Shown: positions 1 through 9,513 of the stretch, one piece after another | Numbering within the stretch: position 1 is the first letter of the stretch | Layout: each line of letters opens with the position of its first letter | Origin: Elmis aenea | Lineage: Eukaryota; Arthropoda; Insecta; Coleoptera; Elmidae | Direction: 5' to 3' | NCBI GenBank assembly: GCA_947652605.1 | Contig: OX393581.1 | Span: 14,140,640 to 14,204,639 of the forward strand | DNA: 64,000 bases | Program-made: the position numbers and the translations under genes | The notes under the pieces: generated by a model | Databases searched by the model: none | The model's input: only the letters and a program-made list of their open reading frames with translations | What the model was told of the DNA's origin: nothing

Positions 1-310
1 AAGGATAATGTAAGAATCGAGGATATACTGAAGAAAGTAAAAAAGTAAAAATGCAGTAAACAGTCTGCCGATATAATTGAGAAACAACAACCGACTTGGT
101 ACGGTCATTTAAACAGAATGCCTGCACATAGACTTCCACATCAAACATGAACGTGGATCTCTTGTAGAAGAAGAAACAGGGGTAGGCCGAAAAGGAAATG
201 GATTGGTGGGGTGAAAATAGCAACGGACCCAAGGAGTTTAATGGATAATTGGCGTTTAGGATGCGTTGGATCAAACTTTTATGGCTCGAGACCTACTTTC
301 AAAAACGGTA
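1..310 (+). pseudogene. Non-LTR retrotransposon (LINE) ORF2 C-terminal remnant, cut by window edge
   Basis: One + strand frame reads through this stretch with a single in-frame TGA near 150. It carries WYGHLNRMP followed by a basic RRRNRGRPKRKW block. That order (a WxGH-RM motif, then an Arg-rich RGRP-K-W motif) is typical of the region after the reverse transcriptase in many insect LINE ORF2 proteins. The copy starts outside the window, is interrupted by a stop and fades near 310, so it is a dead fragment. The clade is not assigned. Confidence 0.7.
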
Positions 311-453
311 ATTTAAAAAAATGAAGGTGCTGAATATACAGGATGTTTCAGACCACCCGTACCAGCACTTTTATTCAAAAATGCGACGTTTGACAAAGAT
401 GGGGAAAATTTGTTTATGACAAAAGTGCATATGCAGAATTGACTGACGCTATA

Positions 454-2143
454 CAGGGTGTGTAAAAATTGGCGGAAGGGCTACACGGGGCGATGTTCTT
501 TGTAAAATTCTAAGTCGAAAATCTTAATACGAAAATGTTGTACCATGCTTGCTGTGTCTGCAAGAGGTCCTCAAAGTTTTGACAGTTAGTCCTTTAATAG
601 GCGTTATTATTTAATACTTACAAATGAAAAAGCTGCAATTTGGAATAAAAATAGCTTTCGAATAGTATTTTTTCCTAGATATTGTGTTTTTCCTTTCAAA
701 AATTGGTGTTGAAAATATGTAAATCAATGATTTTAATGACAGTAATACATATGGCAACATTGTCATTAGCTGTCATCTCCGTTTCTCTCGTAATTATTAT
801 TTCTAGTTTGTATTAGTTATTGTTTGCTGCATTGTTATTAGTTGTGTTTCTGTATTTTTCATTATCCATTGTGTTTATCCATTCATTTATTATGAATTTT
901 ACTTTTAATGAGTACGCTGATATGTACATGGCATATGGTTTCTGCAATGGAAATGCAGCTTTGGCTAAAGTAGAATATCGAGTGCGTTTTCCAAACTGGA
1001 GACATCCTTCGGAAAATGTTTTTCGAAGGCTGGACCAACGTGTTCGTGAAAGTGGTTCGTTTGTTCCAAGAAAGATCAACGCTGGTCGACCAAGAGAAAG
1101 GTGCACAGTACAATTGGAAGATAATATTTTAAACGCAATACAAGAAGATCCCTCTACAAGTACCCGGCAGTTGGCTGAAACATTAAATGTCCCCAGCAAT
1201 AAGTCGGTTCATTTTGTTCTACAAGAAAACCTATTGTATCCTTATCATGTCTCCAAAGTTCAGCCCCTTTATGAAAATGATAACATACCCCGATTAAATT
1301 TTTGCAACACTATTTTAAACAGAATTCGTGAGGATGACGGCCTCTTGAGACGTATTATTTGGAGCGACGAGTGCATGTTTACTAGAGATTGTATGTTTAA
1401 TATTCACAATACGCACTGTTGGGCTGATGGAAACCTACATAAATTTCGTGAATGTGGTCACCAAATAAGGTTTTCTGTTATTGTTTGGCTGGGCATAATA
1501 AACCATAGGATTATTGGACCGATTTACCTTCCAAACCGTCTTGACGCTGTTGAATACCTCAATGTTTTGGAACAAGTCATTGACGATATGCCGTTGAACA
1601 TACGACCAAATATGCTATTTATGCATGATGGAGCTCCTGCTCATTTTGCTCGAAATGTAAGAGAGTGGTTGGAAGAAAACTTTCCAAACAGATGGATTGG
1701 TCGTGGCGGTCCCATATCCTGGCCTGCGAGATCTCCCGATCTCAATCCATTAGATTTCTTTATTTGGGGCTTTATTAAACAAAAAGTTTATGCAACGCCT
1801 CCGCCAAATGCCGAAGAAGTTAAAAACAGGATTAATACGGCGGTTTTACAAATAACACAGAAAAACTGGAGCGAGTAATGCAGACGATACCTAAAAGATT
1901 GCAGCTATGTTTACGCACTAGCGGCTATCAGTTCGAACAATTATTATAAATACCTTAGTAAAAATTGCTAATAAAAAATGTCTAAACGCAAATCAATGGA
2001 TGCAGTGTTGCCAATTTTTTTTTTAAATGGCTCCTGAGGCCATAGGAAGCATGGTACAACATTTTCGTAATAAGATTTTCGACTTGGAATTTTACGAAGA
2101 ACATCGCTCGGTGTAGCCCTTCCGCCAATTTCTACACACCCTG
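454..2143 (+). mobile_element. Tc1/mariner-superfamily DNA transposon, nearly complete
   Basis: A 1690-bp element flanked by TA on both sides (452-453, 2144-2145). Its terminal inverted repeats are about 95 bp and nearly perfect: left 454 to about 550, right about 2049 to 2143, beginning CAGGGTGTGTAAAAATTGG on the left and CAGGGTGTGTAGAAATTGG on the right. It contains one large ORF for a DDD transposase. The long, little-diverged inverted repeats and mostly open ORF suggest a fairly recent arrival. It is inserted in family A copy 1. Confidence 0.92.
892..1878 (+). CDS. Tc1/mariner-superfamily transposase (DUF4817-type N-terminus), C-terminal frameshift
   Basis: Encodes a cut-and-paste transposase of about 328 residues from the ATG at 892. 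The open frame extends upstream to 820, but that part is a hydrophobic non-conserved leader, so I prefer 892. Residues 7-57 form the helix-turn-helix region typical of insect DUF4817 transposases. The catalytic aspartates are D159 (in WSDE), D246 (in FMHDGAP) and D288 (in SPDLNPLD). Forty-one residues lie between the last two, unlike the 34 of classical mariner, so it resembles DD41D lineages. The frame stops at 1876-1878, yet the expected ending (MQTIPKRLQLC ... FEQLL) continues in the next frame to 1949. This implies a 1-nt indel in or near the A run about 1860-1865. The catalytic core is intact, but the C-terminus is displaced. Confidence 0.9.
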   Translation: MNFTFNEYADMYMAYGFCNGNAALAKVEYRVRFPNWRHPSENVFRRLDQRVRESGSFVPRKINAGRPRERCTVQLEDNILNAIQEDPSTSTRQLAETLNVPSNKSVHFVLQENLLYPYHVSKVQPLYENDNIPRLNFCNTILNRIREDDGLLRRIIWSDECMFTRDCMFNIHNTHCWADGNLHKFRECGHQIRFSVIVWLGIINHRIIGPIYLPNRLDAVEYLNVLEQVIDDMPLNIRPNMLFMHDGAPAHFARNVREWLEENFPNRWIGRGGPISWPARSPDLNPLDFFIWGFIKQKVYATPPPNAEEVKNRINTAVLQITQKNWSE

Positions 2144-3185
2144 TATAGCGGTTTTCGTGATTAAACCGTAAGTAGCCGAATCCGGAAGTAACTTTAAAAA
2201 CTTAAATAGAACCATCCAGTTTTTATTGCATAATTAGAAAGATATTTGATAAATAAACACTTTTTACTTAACCAATTTTTCGATTATCAGTATAGTTTGT
2301 AATCCACTGGACCTAAATCATACAACATTTAAAACCCTATTCGCATGTAACTGAGTTCTGGACGCCACCTTTTTTTCTTTAGTTTTATATTTAATTAAAT
2401 GAAATGTTAGACATATCATATGTGCAAAAAACCGATTTTTTGAGCACATGCACACAATTGTTTCACTTCCGATTTCGCCGGAAATGACGCTAACTTTGTT
2501 ATTTCAAATGGAACACCCTGTATATTGTTACATTTTTGGAAAAAGGAAGCAATTTTGGATGCAACTGCACAATTTTGGTTAATGTTTATAACCTCAAATA
2601 ATTTTTGGACGAAAATATGTTTTTTAATTGAGTGGGTCTTTTTTTTTAACGGAATGGTAGTGGTACATTTACCAAAATAGTGCAATTGTATTCAAAATTG
2701 CTTCCTCTTCCCAAAAATGTAAATCTATACAGGGTGTTCCATTTGAAATAACAAAGTTAGAGTCAATACCGGCGAAAGTGAAAAAAATGGTGCATGTGCT
2801 CAAAAAATCGGTTTTTTCCGCATATAATATGTCTAAAATTTCATATAATTAAATACAAAATAAAGAATAAAAGGGGGTGTCCAGAACTCAATTACATGCG
2901 AATTTAAATGTTATGATTTAGGTCCAATGAATTACAAACTATACTGATAATCAAAAAATTGTTTAAGTAAAAAGTGTTTATTTATCAAATATCTTTCTAA
3001 TTATGCAATAAAAACTTGATGGTTCCATTTAAGTTTTTAAGTTACCTCCAGATTCGGCCAATTCTGGTTTAATCACGAAAACCGCTATAGCGTCAGTTAA
3101 TTCTGCATAAATGCACTTTTGTCATAACATTTTTTCCCCATCTTTTTTCGATAGGTACGGTACGGGTGGTCTGAAACACTCTGTA

Positions 3186-5513
3186 TAATACAGCATTTTT
3201 AAATACATTCTTTGAGATACCGTATACATAATTATCTACCTGAAACATGATGGGTATTGTGATTTAAGTTTGAAGGATAAAAAGCAAATTATCGAGAAAA
3301 TTGATTTTAGGACCCGAAATCCTTTAACTGCAATAAAACTTCAGGGACAATTTTAAATTAAAAATATTATTGCTACGTTAAAAAACAATTGTTGACACTA
3401 TTTTACTGTACAATTTTTTTTATTGAATTGAACGTCACTAATTTGATTATCAAACCTTAAAACAAGAAGCGTCAACGACTATCAAATTTATGTGTTCTAG
3501 AAAAATTGAGATTGGCGATTTCTAATCTTTATCTACACTCTACGCAAATGCAGATGAAATTGGCTATTGTTCATAAATTTCACGTTAATTTTTGCGTTAA
3601 AATCACGAGCCCAAGTTGTAAACAGATTAAAATTCGTAAATCAAAGGTAAAATAAATTAATTTATCATTTCTAAACCAATAGACGCACCTACTGCACTTA
3701 CAAAGAATTATTATCTAATTGTAAGTGATGTAACAAATGATTGACACACGCCGTTTGCAAATACAATCAACAATCGGCTATCGACATGACGCTTTTGATT
3801 TGCATTAAATAGCCGAAAAATAGTCTAAATATTTTCTAAATTTGTGCATAACGTAGCGAATTAGAACTATTAATTTTGATTTAGTTACAACTTTGTTTCT
3901 GTAGCAATAGAAATTCTATCACTTTTATAATACCGCAGAATCCTATGAATTCGAAATTCAGTACATTTAAATATGTAGCAGATATGTTGTGATAACAAGA
4001 TTGTATTTTTTACAGCACTGAGACAATACCATTAGTAACCGCCCCACTATGTACACAATCACTTGTTTTTGCGTTATTGTAGACAGCCTAAAAAAACCAT
4101 ACAAAAGAATACAAGAAAAAATCTTGAAACATCATTGTACAACATTCGTTGTTTCAGACTTCGATATATTAGAAAAAATAAGTTCCAGCAAATTTCGAAA
4201 TATAAGGTTTACAATTAATTGCATTTTCTGTTTATTTTTTAAAATCTAATTACACAATCTTTACAAAAACCAAATAATAAAGTGTTTTTTGGCATCTTAC
4301 TATACATGTCATGTGGGGTTCTACAACTTCTTATCACCTCAATTATATCTTTTGTTTTTAGTAATATCTTTGATGAATCTATCATATTTTTAATTTTGGA
4401 AACAATTAGCATGCAAGACAAATTTTTGTTAAAAAGGCATTTAATTTTTTTCAAATGGCACTAGCTCCAGTTTTAAGTCTACATTACATAGAAATTATTC
4501 CTTTCTTTTTAACCAATTATGAATTTGAGTTTTGTATACTATTTAATAAAAAAATATGAAAAATGTATCAAGACACTACACTAACATTAGTGTAGTGTAC
4601 ATAAACAATCTGGAGTGTTAAAAGCAAAATTGCTTTTGGTTTGCTAGCTAAACGAAGTAGTTTAATATTATACATTTTCAAATACAAAAAAGTCTTTAAA
4701 TATTCTAATTTAAGAATTTATTTTATTGATAAATAACATTGTTATTGGAAAATTGAACATTTAATGTGTAACTGTTTTTTATTTAATAAAATATGGTTTC
4801 TAAGTTTAAAATATTTTGAGCACCTGGTAAACTCTCAACTTTTTTTTAAATATCTATTTCCGTTATTAAACTCTCATTTATATTTTAGGTTCGACATCTT
4901 TTACTAGGGTTGAGGAAAGCCTTAACCACCTGGGGTTATGAAAATTAACCCAGCCTTATTGGTTTTTAAGATGGGTAGTCGACTTCTATATTTCTTATGG
5001 CCATGCAGCAATTTTATGCTAGCAGTTGACAATTCTTTGATAAATACTTTGACTATATACAGGTGTCTAGATTTAAATAAATTTATCAGGGCAAATATTT
5101 CGGTTAATAACGAAATAAAAAAAATAACTTCAACCAATATTGCCTATATTTTATAAAAGAAATCTAATAGTGCAAAGGGAAATGAAACATCTGCATGCGT
5201 TCTCGATATATAATCCAGTATTAAACTTGTTAAACTTTGAGTTTGAGTAAATTAATTACATTTAGGTGTACATTTCCACTTATTTTTATGTGTAAAATGC
5301 AGAAGTACAATTAAATTTAATGCATTGTAGATAATTTCAAAGTTTCATCGTCAAAATTTAATGCATTATAATATGAATACTATAGTTGCGATTGACATAA
5401 CTAATTAGTTAGTTTTTGAAGCGAAGATGCATAGGATGCGATGTAATACTATCTTCCTAATTCAAAAATACAAAAAATGATCAGTAAAATTGTTCTTATC
5501 TAAAGTATTTAAT
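3186..5513. other. AT-rich intergenic DNA, no gene recognised
   Basis: Only short unconserved ORFs are present. A perfect 12-bp inverted repeat with a 3-nt loop (ACACTACACTAA) lies near 4573-4599 and could form a small hairpin. The 4922-5156 stretch is open on both strands, but I recognise no protein in it. Confidence 0.6.
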
Positions 5514-5522
5514 ACTTATAAT

Positions 5523-6195
5523 TTTTTTTTTTTTTTTTTTTTAGGAATCCCTGTTTATTTACAATCTGTTGCTTTTGAACAATAAGTAAATGTTGTGTTA
5601 GCTTAAACTAAACTAAAACTAAACCTAAACTAAACTTGCTGAGAACAGTCCATTGACGGTTCTCTTCCTTGTACTATTATCTACCTACATAGTTATTTAA
5701 TTACAATGTGGAACGTATCAAACCTGGTAGGTAAGTCCGATGGTTTAAACCGTTTAAGTCTTCTGATTTCATCGTTGTTTTCTAAGAGTTGTGTGGCTAG
5801 GTTGTATGGATGCACAATAAGTCTGTCTTGGTATTTCACATAGAACCTTTTAATTTCTTCACGCACTGTTTTAATTTTAAGATCACTTTGAATTATGTGA
5901 TTAGGCACATACCATGGCGCATCCACAATGCTTCTTAGTACTTTGTTTTGGAATCGCTGGAGGATTTCTATGTTAGAATTGCTGGCAGTACCCCAGAGCT
6001 GAATGCCGTATGACCATATAGGTTTTACTATGGTTTTGTAAAGCAGGAGCTTGTTTTCAATTTCCAGTTGTGATTTTCTGCCAGTTAGCCAATATAACTG
6101 GCTAAATTTGAGTCCCAGCTGCTTCCTCTTAGTAAAAATGTGTTTTCGCCATGTGAGTCTCCTATCAAGATGTATACCAAGATATTTCACATCTT
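5523..6195 (-). mobile_element. 5'-truncated Jockey-like LINE insertion with poly(A) tail and target duplication
   Basis: Read on the - strand, a reverse-transcriptase C-terminal ORF is followed by a short 3' UTR. The UTR has (A)ACTAAAC-type repeats near 5604-5636 and a poly(A) tail seen as poly(T) at about 5522-5543. The 9-bp sequence ACTTATAAT occurs directly at 5514-5522 and 6196-6204, flanking the insert, as expected for target-primed reverse transcription. The 5' truncation leaves about 670 bp. Confidence 0.85.
5693..6190 (-). pseudogene. Jockey-clade reverse transcriptase C-terminal fragment
   Basis: A continuous 165-residue frame begins MKYLGIHLDRRLTW, the motif just after the RT domain (YLGxxLDxxLxW). 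It continues with the thumb and C-terminal region, including the IVKPIWSYGIQLWG motif typical of Jockey-like LINEs. The catalytic FADD box lies upstream of the truncation point and is missing, so this is a non-functional 3' fragment. Lack of internal stops fits a young insertion. Confidence 0.88.
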
Positions 6196-6289
6196 ACTTA
6201 TAATCAAATACTCACTAAAGGGTAGTTCACTTGGTGACATCGCTTGACATTCGGTGTCGCGGCACTGGGTGTTTACACGTAAAATGATA

Positions 6290-7389
6290 CAGAGTGTACA
6301 AAAAGTAACGTAACGGATCAATATCTCGTCTTGTAGCAACTTTACAAAAAAAAAGTTTCGAACAAAAGTTGTTTGTGGTAATTTACTACATAACCTAAAT
6401 TTATTTTTAACTATACACAGTGTTTTGTTTTTGCGTACCGATACGATACGTCACTTTGTTTTCTTAAATAGAACACCCTGTATATTTTGCACTTATTAGA
6501 TGCAAAATTAAATTATCTTTCAAAATGTATAGTTTTATGTGTCTAAAACCAATCCTTTTTGAGTTATTTAAGTTTTTATGAAAATTTTGACAGAAACAGG
6601 ACTCTTAAGAAAATATTGATATTTCACAACGTAGCAATTTCAGAACGAATTCCTTTGAAACCGTGTTCGGCAATAGTATAGTGATTGCTGACCAGTTAAA
6701 ATTTTAAAATAATACACAGGGTGTTTTTTATGCTCGGTCCAATTGGTTAAACTTCAAACACGGATAAGTCAATTTTTTTAAATAGAGCACCCTTCATATT
6801 TTTGCATATTCTTATCGATAATTTAATTACCTTTAAAATTTGTTAAAGGTCTATTATGTCTAAAATTAATATTTCTCGAGCTATTGCGGTTTTCATGATA
6901 ATTAATCGGCACAAACAAAATATTTAATAGAAATTAATTAGTCGGCTTTGGAAATATCTCGATAAGTTGTTTTAAGTGTCAAATAACGTTCTATTTTCAT
7001 CTTTAAGCTATATGTTTACCTGATTATAAATTAGTTTAATAAAAAACATAATTAGACAAGTTATAAAACATTAATTACTTCAACGATCGTGTTTTGTTTA
7101 GTCAAATACGATTTTGTAAAAAATAATAAATAACTTTTAAATTAATTTTTCTTAAAAATTCTTCTGGTTATGCTTATTTTTTAAATGCACTGTGGTATTT
7201 CGAATTTAATTCCCTATCAGAATCAATAAATAAAGTAAATTATGGAATTTCAAAAAAAAAGTTGACTATCGCCAGTCTAACATATTTCATCGTAGAAAAA
7301 ACATTTGAACTTCATTCGTTAGAGATGTTTGTAAGGGTTTTCTCTTAAAACTTAAAACAACAAATTTATAGTCAAACTGAATCACCCTG
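6290..7389. mobile_element. Chimeric TA-flanked MITE: family B left end, family C right end
   Basis: The left terminus (CAGAGTGTACAAAAAGTAAC, TA 6288-6289) matches the family B element at 59547. The right terminus (...TGAATCACCCTG, TA 7390-7391) matches the right half of family C at 33023-33670. Inside are the shared AAATAGAACACCCTGTATAT motif (6466-6485) and a family D-like start near 6717. Two different families therefore bound one TA-flanked unit, probably by nested insertion plus deletion, or by recombination. Confidence 0.65.
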
Positions 7390-7391
7390 TA

Positions 7392-8390
7392 AACGAATAG
7401 TCTAAAGGCAGTTTTGCGTTATACAAATTTATTTTCTGCAGCCCCACACTGCAGTAAATTTAACCTAATTTCTTACTGTTTCTATTAGCTTATATTGAAA
7501 AGCAATAAAGGAATAAGATAATTATTCTACGTAATGCCTACATCTTCCTAATAAACACTATATATCAAACCCAAATAGTGAATCATCTGAAACATATTTG
7601 TTTAGCAAATACCACATGTATCTATTTCATTTTCCGGCACAATAATTATCAACACCCGACCACAAAATTCTTTCATTTCCTGAACGATAACTTTATTGTA
7701 AACCGACTTATCTAGCTCATTTAATTAATTAAAAAATAATCGTTTAATTGCTTACAAACAAATCAAATCTCGAGTATGTTATCCACAGACTAATACATTG
7801 TAGAACCGTTCTATCCTAGTGTAATTTCTAGCGCGCGCTAACTGACACGGAGAAAGACGAATGGACCGGACGTGCCGTAAAAAATCACTACTGATTCCAT
7901 ATAAAATACAGCTTGTAAGTACATAAACGTTTACTTGTGATACAATCAGTGTCAAACAATAGCTGCAACGGGCTGAAGTTAGACTAATATTATTGTTTGA
8001 AAGTTTAATAAATTCAAAAGAAAAGTTTATGCAATTTTTTTGGAGCGCGGTTAAGTTTGTGGGGTGTTAAGTCTTCAAAAATGATTGTTAAGTAACGCAG
8101 GTGCTTGAGTTTGTAGTGACTTTTAACAATATTCATCGGTATATAGTGATTAAACTCTACTTTTAAAAAAATTTGAATTTGCATGTTAGAAGAATGCACG
8201 CTAAACTAATTGATTCTAGTCTATTCAACAGGTTGAACCAATCCTTAAAATTTTCCAATACCCAAAGAGCCATTGTTACCTATGTTTCATTGTTAATGCT
8301 GATCCTATTGCAAAAGGACCTACCCGATTATAGCAATTTATGACAGTAGACCACATACACAGACGTTTTATGTTGAATTTTGTTGTGGTT
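7392..8390. other. Non-repetitive AT-rich DNA upstream of a candidate promoter
   Basis: No transposon ends or conserved ORFs were found. A locally GC-richer patch with GCGCGCGC lies near 7830. It may be part of the regulatory region of the channel gene. Confidence 0.4.
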
Positions 8391-8423
8391 TATAAATCGT
8401 TTCACTTGTCTTAAGAGTTCATT
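8391..8423 (+). promoter_or_regulatory. Candidate core promoter (TATA box plus initiator) for the K+ channel gene
   Basis: TATAAAT at 8391-8397 is followed by TCATTA at 8418-8423, which fits an arthropod initiator. The initiator A at 8420 is 29 bp from the start of the TATA box, the canonical spacing. No coding ORF follows directly; a strong splice donor lies about 150 bp downstream. Assignment to Ork1 is inference from strand, position and lack of another + strand gene. Confidence 0.35.
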
Positions 8424-8571
8424 ACTTTAATTCGTTTAAAGTGGTTGGAAGACTTGCGAATAAAACCAAGTTGTTAAGTTGTTTGTTAAACAAGGAAGCA
8501 ACAATAAAACTTGACTATTAAGATAGTCCGACGTGTTTCGAATCGCGACAAAGATCGTCAAATTGTAAAAG
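8420..8571 (+). other. Candidate 5' untranslated first exon of the K+ channel gene
   Basis: Starts at the putative initiator and ends at AAAAG|GTAAGAG, a near-ideal splice donor (GT at 8572-8573). No ATG was seen within it. If spliced to the acceptor at 19054-19055, an in-frame TAA lies just before the junction, so translation would have to begin downstream, in agreement with the ATG at 19131. The implied intron is about 10.5 kb. Confidence 0.35.
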
Positions 8572-8694
8572 GTAAGAGTCCTTCTGATTAGCTTGCAGGT
8601 TTTTTTTTTATAATTTGCATTATTAATTGCAGTTCTGCTATAAATATTAATAAAGCTCTTAAAATCTAAAAGGTCAATAAGTTATTCAAAGTAT

Positions 8695-8935
8695 TAAAAT
8701 TATTTTAAAATATTGTTTTTGGGGTTTACCAGCGTTATGTTTAAATTATATGATACTCGACGTTTCCGCAAGCTTTCCCTTGCCATTGTCAAGAGGAAAA
8801 TTGAACTTCTAGCCGAAGCAAAAAGTTTATGCAATGTTACTGGCAATGGCAAGGGAGATCTTGCCCAAACGTCGAGCCTTACATAATTTAAATATACGCG
8901 AGCAAACTCCAAAAACAATATTAAAAATTAAAATA
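8695..8935. repeat. Fold-back palindrome with hammerhead-like hairpins
   Basis: Outer arms (TTTTAAAATATTGTTTTTGG-type ends) are inverted, and inner arms hold GGCAAG...CTTGC(C) hairpins followed by AAACGTCGA on each strand. The hairpin-AAAC-GTC order resembles stem II and the 3' core of hammerhead ribozymes carried by Penelope-like retroelements. The core is imperfect (GGAAAC on one strand, CAAAC on the other), so activity is unlikely. Confidence 0.45.
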
Positions 8936-8980
8936 GCCGCGGAAACCTAACATCAGTTTTTTCCGTTCGTGTTTTTAGTA

Positions 8981-9513
8981 CAGGGTGGTCCAAATTCGAT
9001 GGGATTACATGGGCCAAGATAGTCAAGATAGAGAAACGGTTAAATTACCGAAACTGTGCAGTTTTTTGAGACAAACTCGGAACCTTTTTCAAAAATATTC
9101 TATCATTTCCGGTTTTCAAATTATTAGATAAAAATTGTTTTTTTTATTACATTTATAATGTGTCATATCTCTCTTATTGTTGTAAATATCAAAAAAGTTT
9201 ATGAGGATTATTTTTAGATATCTTTATGTAAATTTTGATGGTACCAAAAAAAAATTTTTTCGCTCGCCCTAAAAAGTTATGACACAAACTTACCTTTTTT
9301 TTAAATAGAAGCTATAGTTGGCTATGACCTATTTAAGTTCTTAATTTTTTTCCCAATTCAAATATATAGGGGTTGATGAATTGATTTTCAATAATACGCA
9401 AGTTACAAAGGTTTTTTAATTTAAAAAAAAAGAAAAGAAAAAGTAGGCTGTAAAAACAAAAGAAAGTATTAAGCGAGATACCCATGTAATCCCATCGAAT
9501 TTGGTCCACCCTG
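8981..9513. mobile_element. Family E TA-type MITE, copy 1
   Basis: The ends CAGGGTGGTCCAAATTCGAT and, inverted, ATCGAATTTGGTCCACCCTG form terminal repeats of about 40 bp. TA flanks the left end (8979-8980). The right flank reads TG, presumably a mutated TA. No coding capacity. Related copies start at 11875 and 44176. Confidence 0.75.

Larger units (their letters stand above)
339..3183. mobile_element. Family A fold-back MITE, copy 1, split by a later transposon
   Basis: The left end (CAGGATGTTTCAGACCACC) and the inverted right end are each flanked by TA (337-338 and 3184-3185). The two arms are inverted copies over several hundred bases. Inside them sit inward-facing CACCCTG ends at about 2514-2520 and 2730-2736 around a palindromic core. 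The left arm is interrupted at TA 452-453 by the element at 454-2143; without it the element is about 1.15 kb. The intact sister sequence in the right arm near 3081-3096 preserves the empty site. There is no coding capacity. TA duplication and terminal motif suggest Tc1/mariner-type mobilisation. Confidence 0.8.

Noticed and set aside
813..1199. - strand open frame opposite the transposase
   Set aside because: Shadow of the conserved + strand transposase frame.
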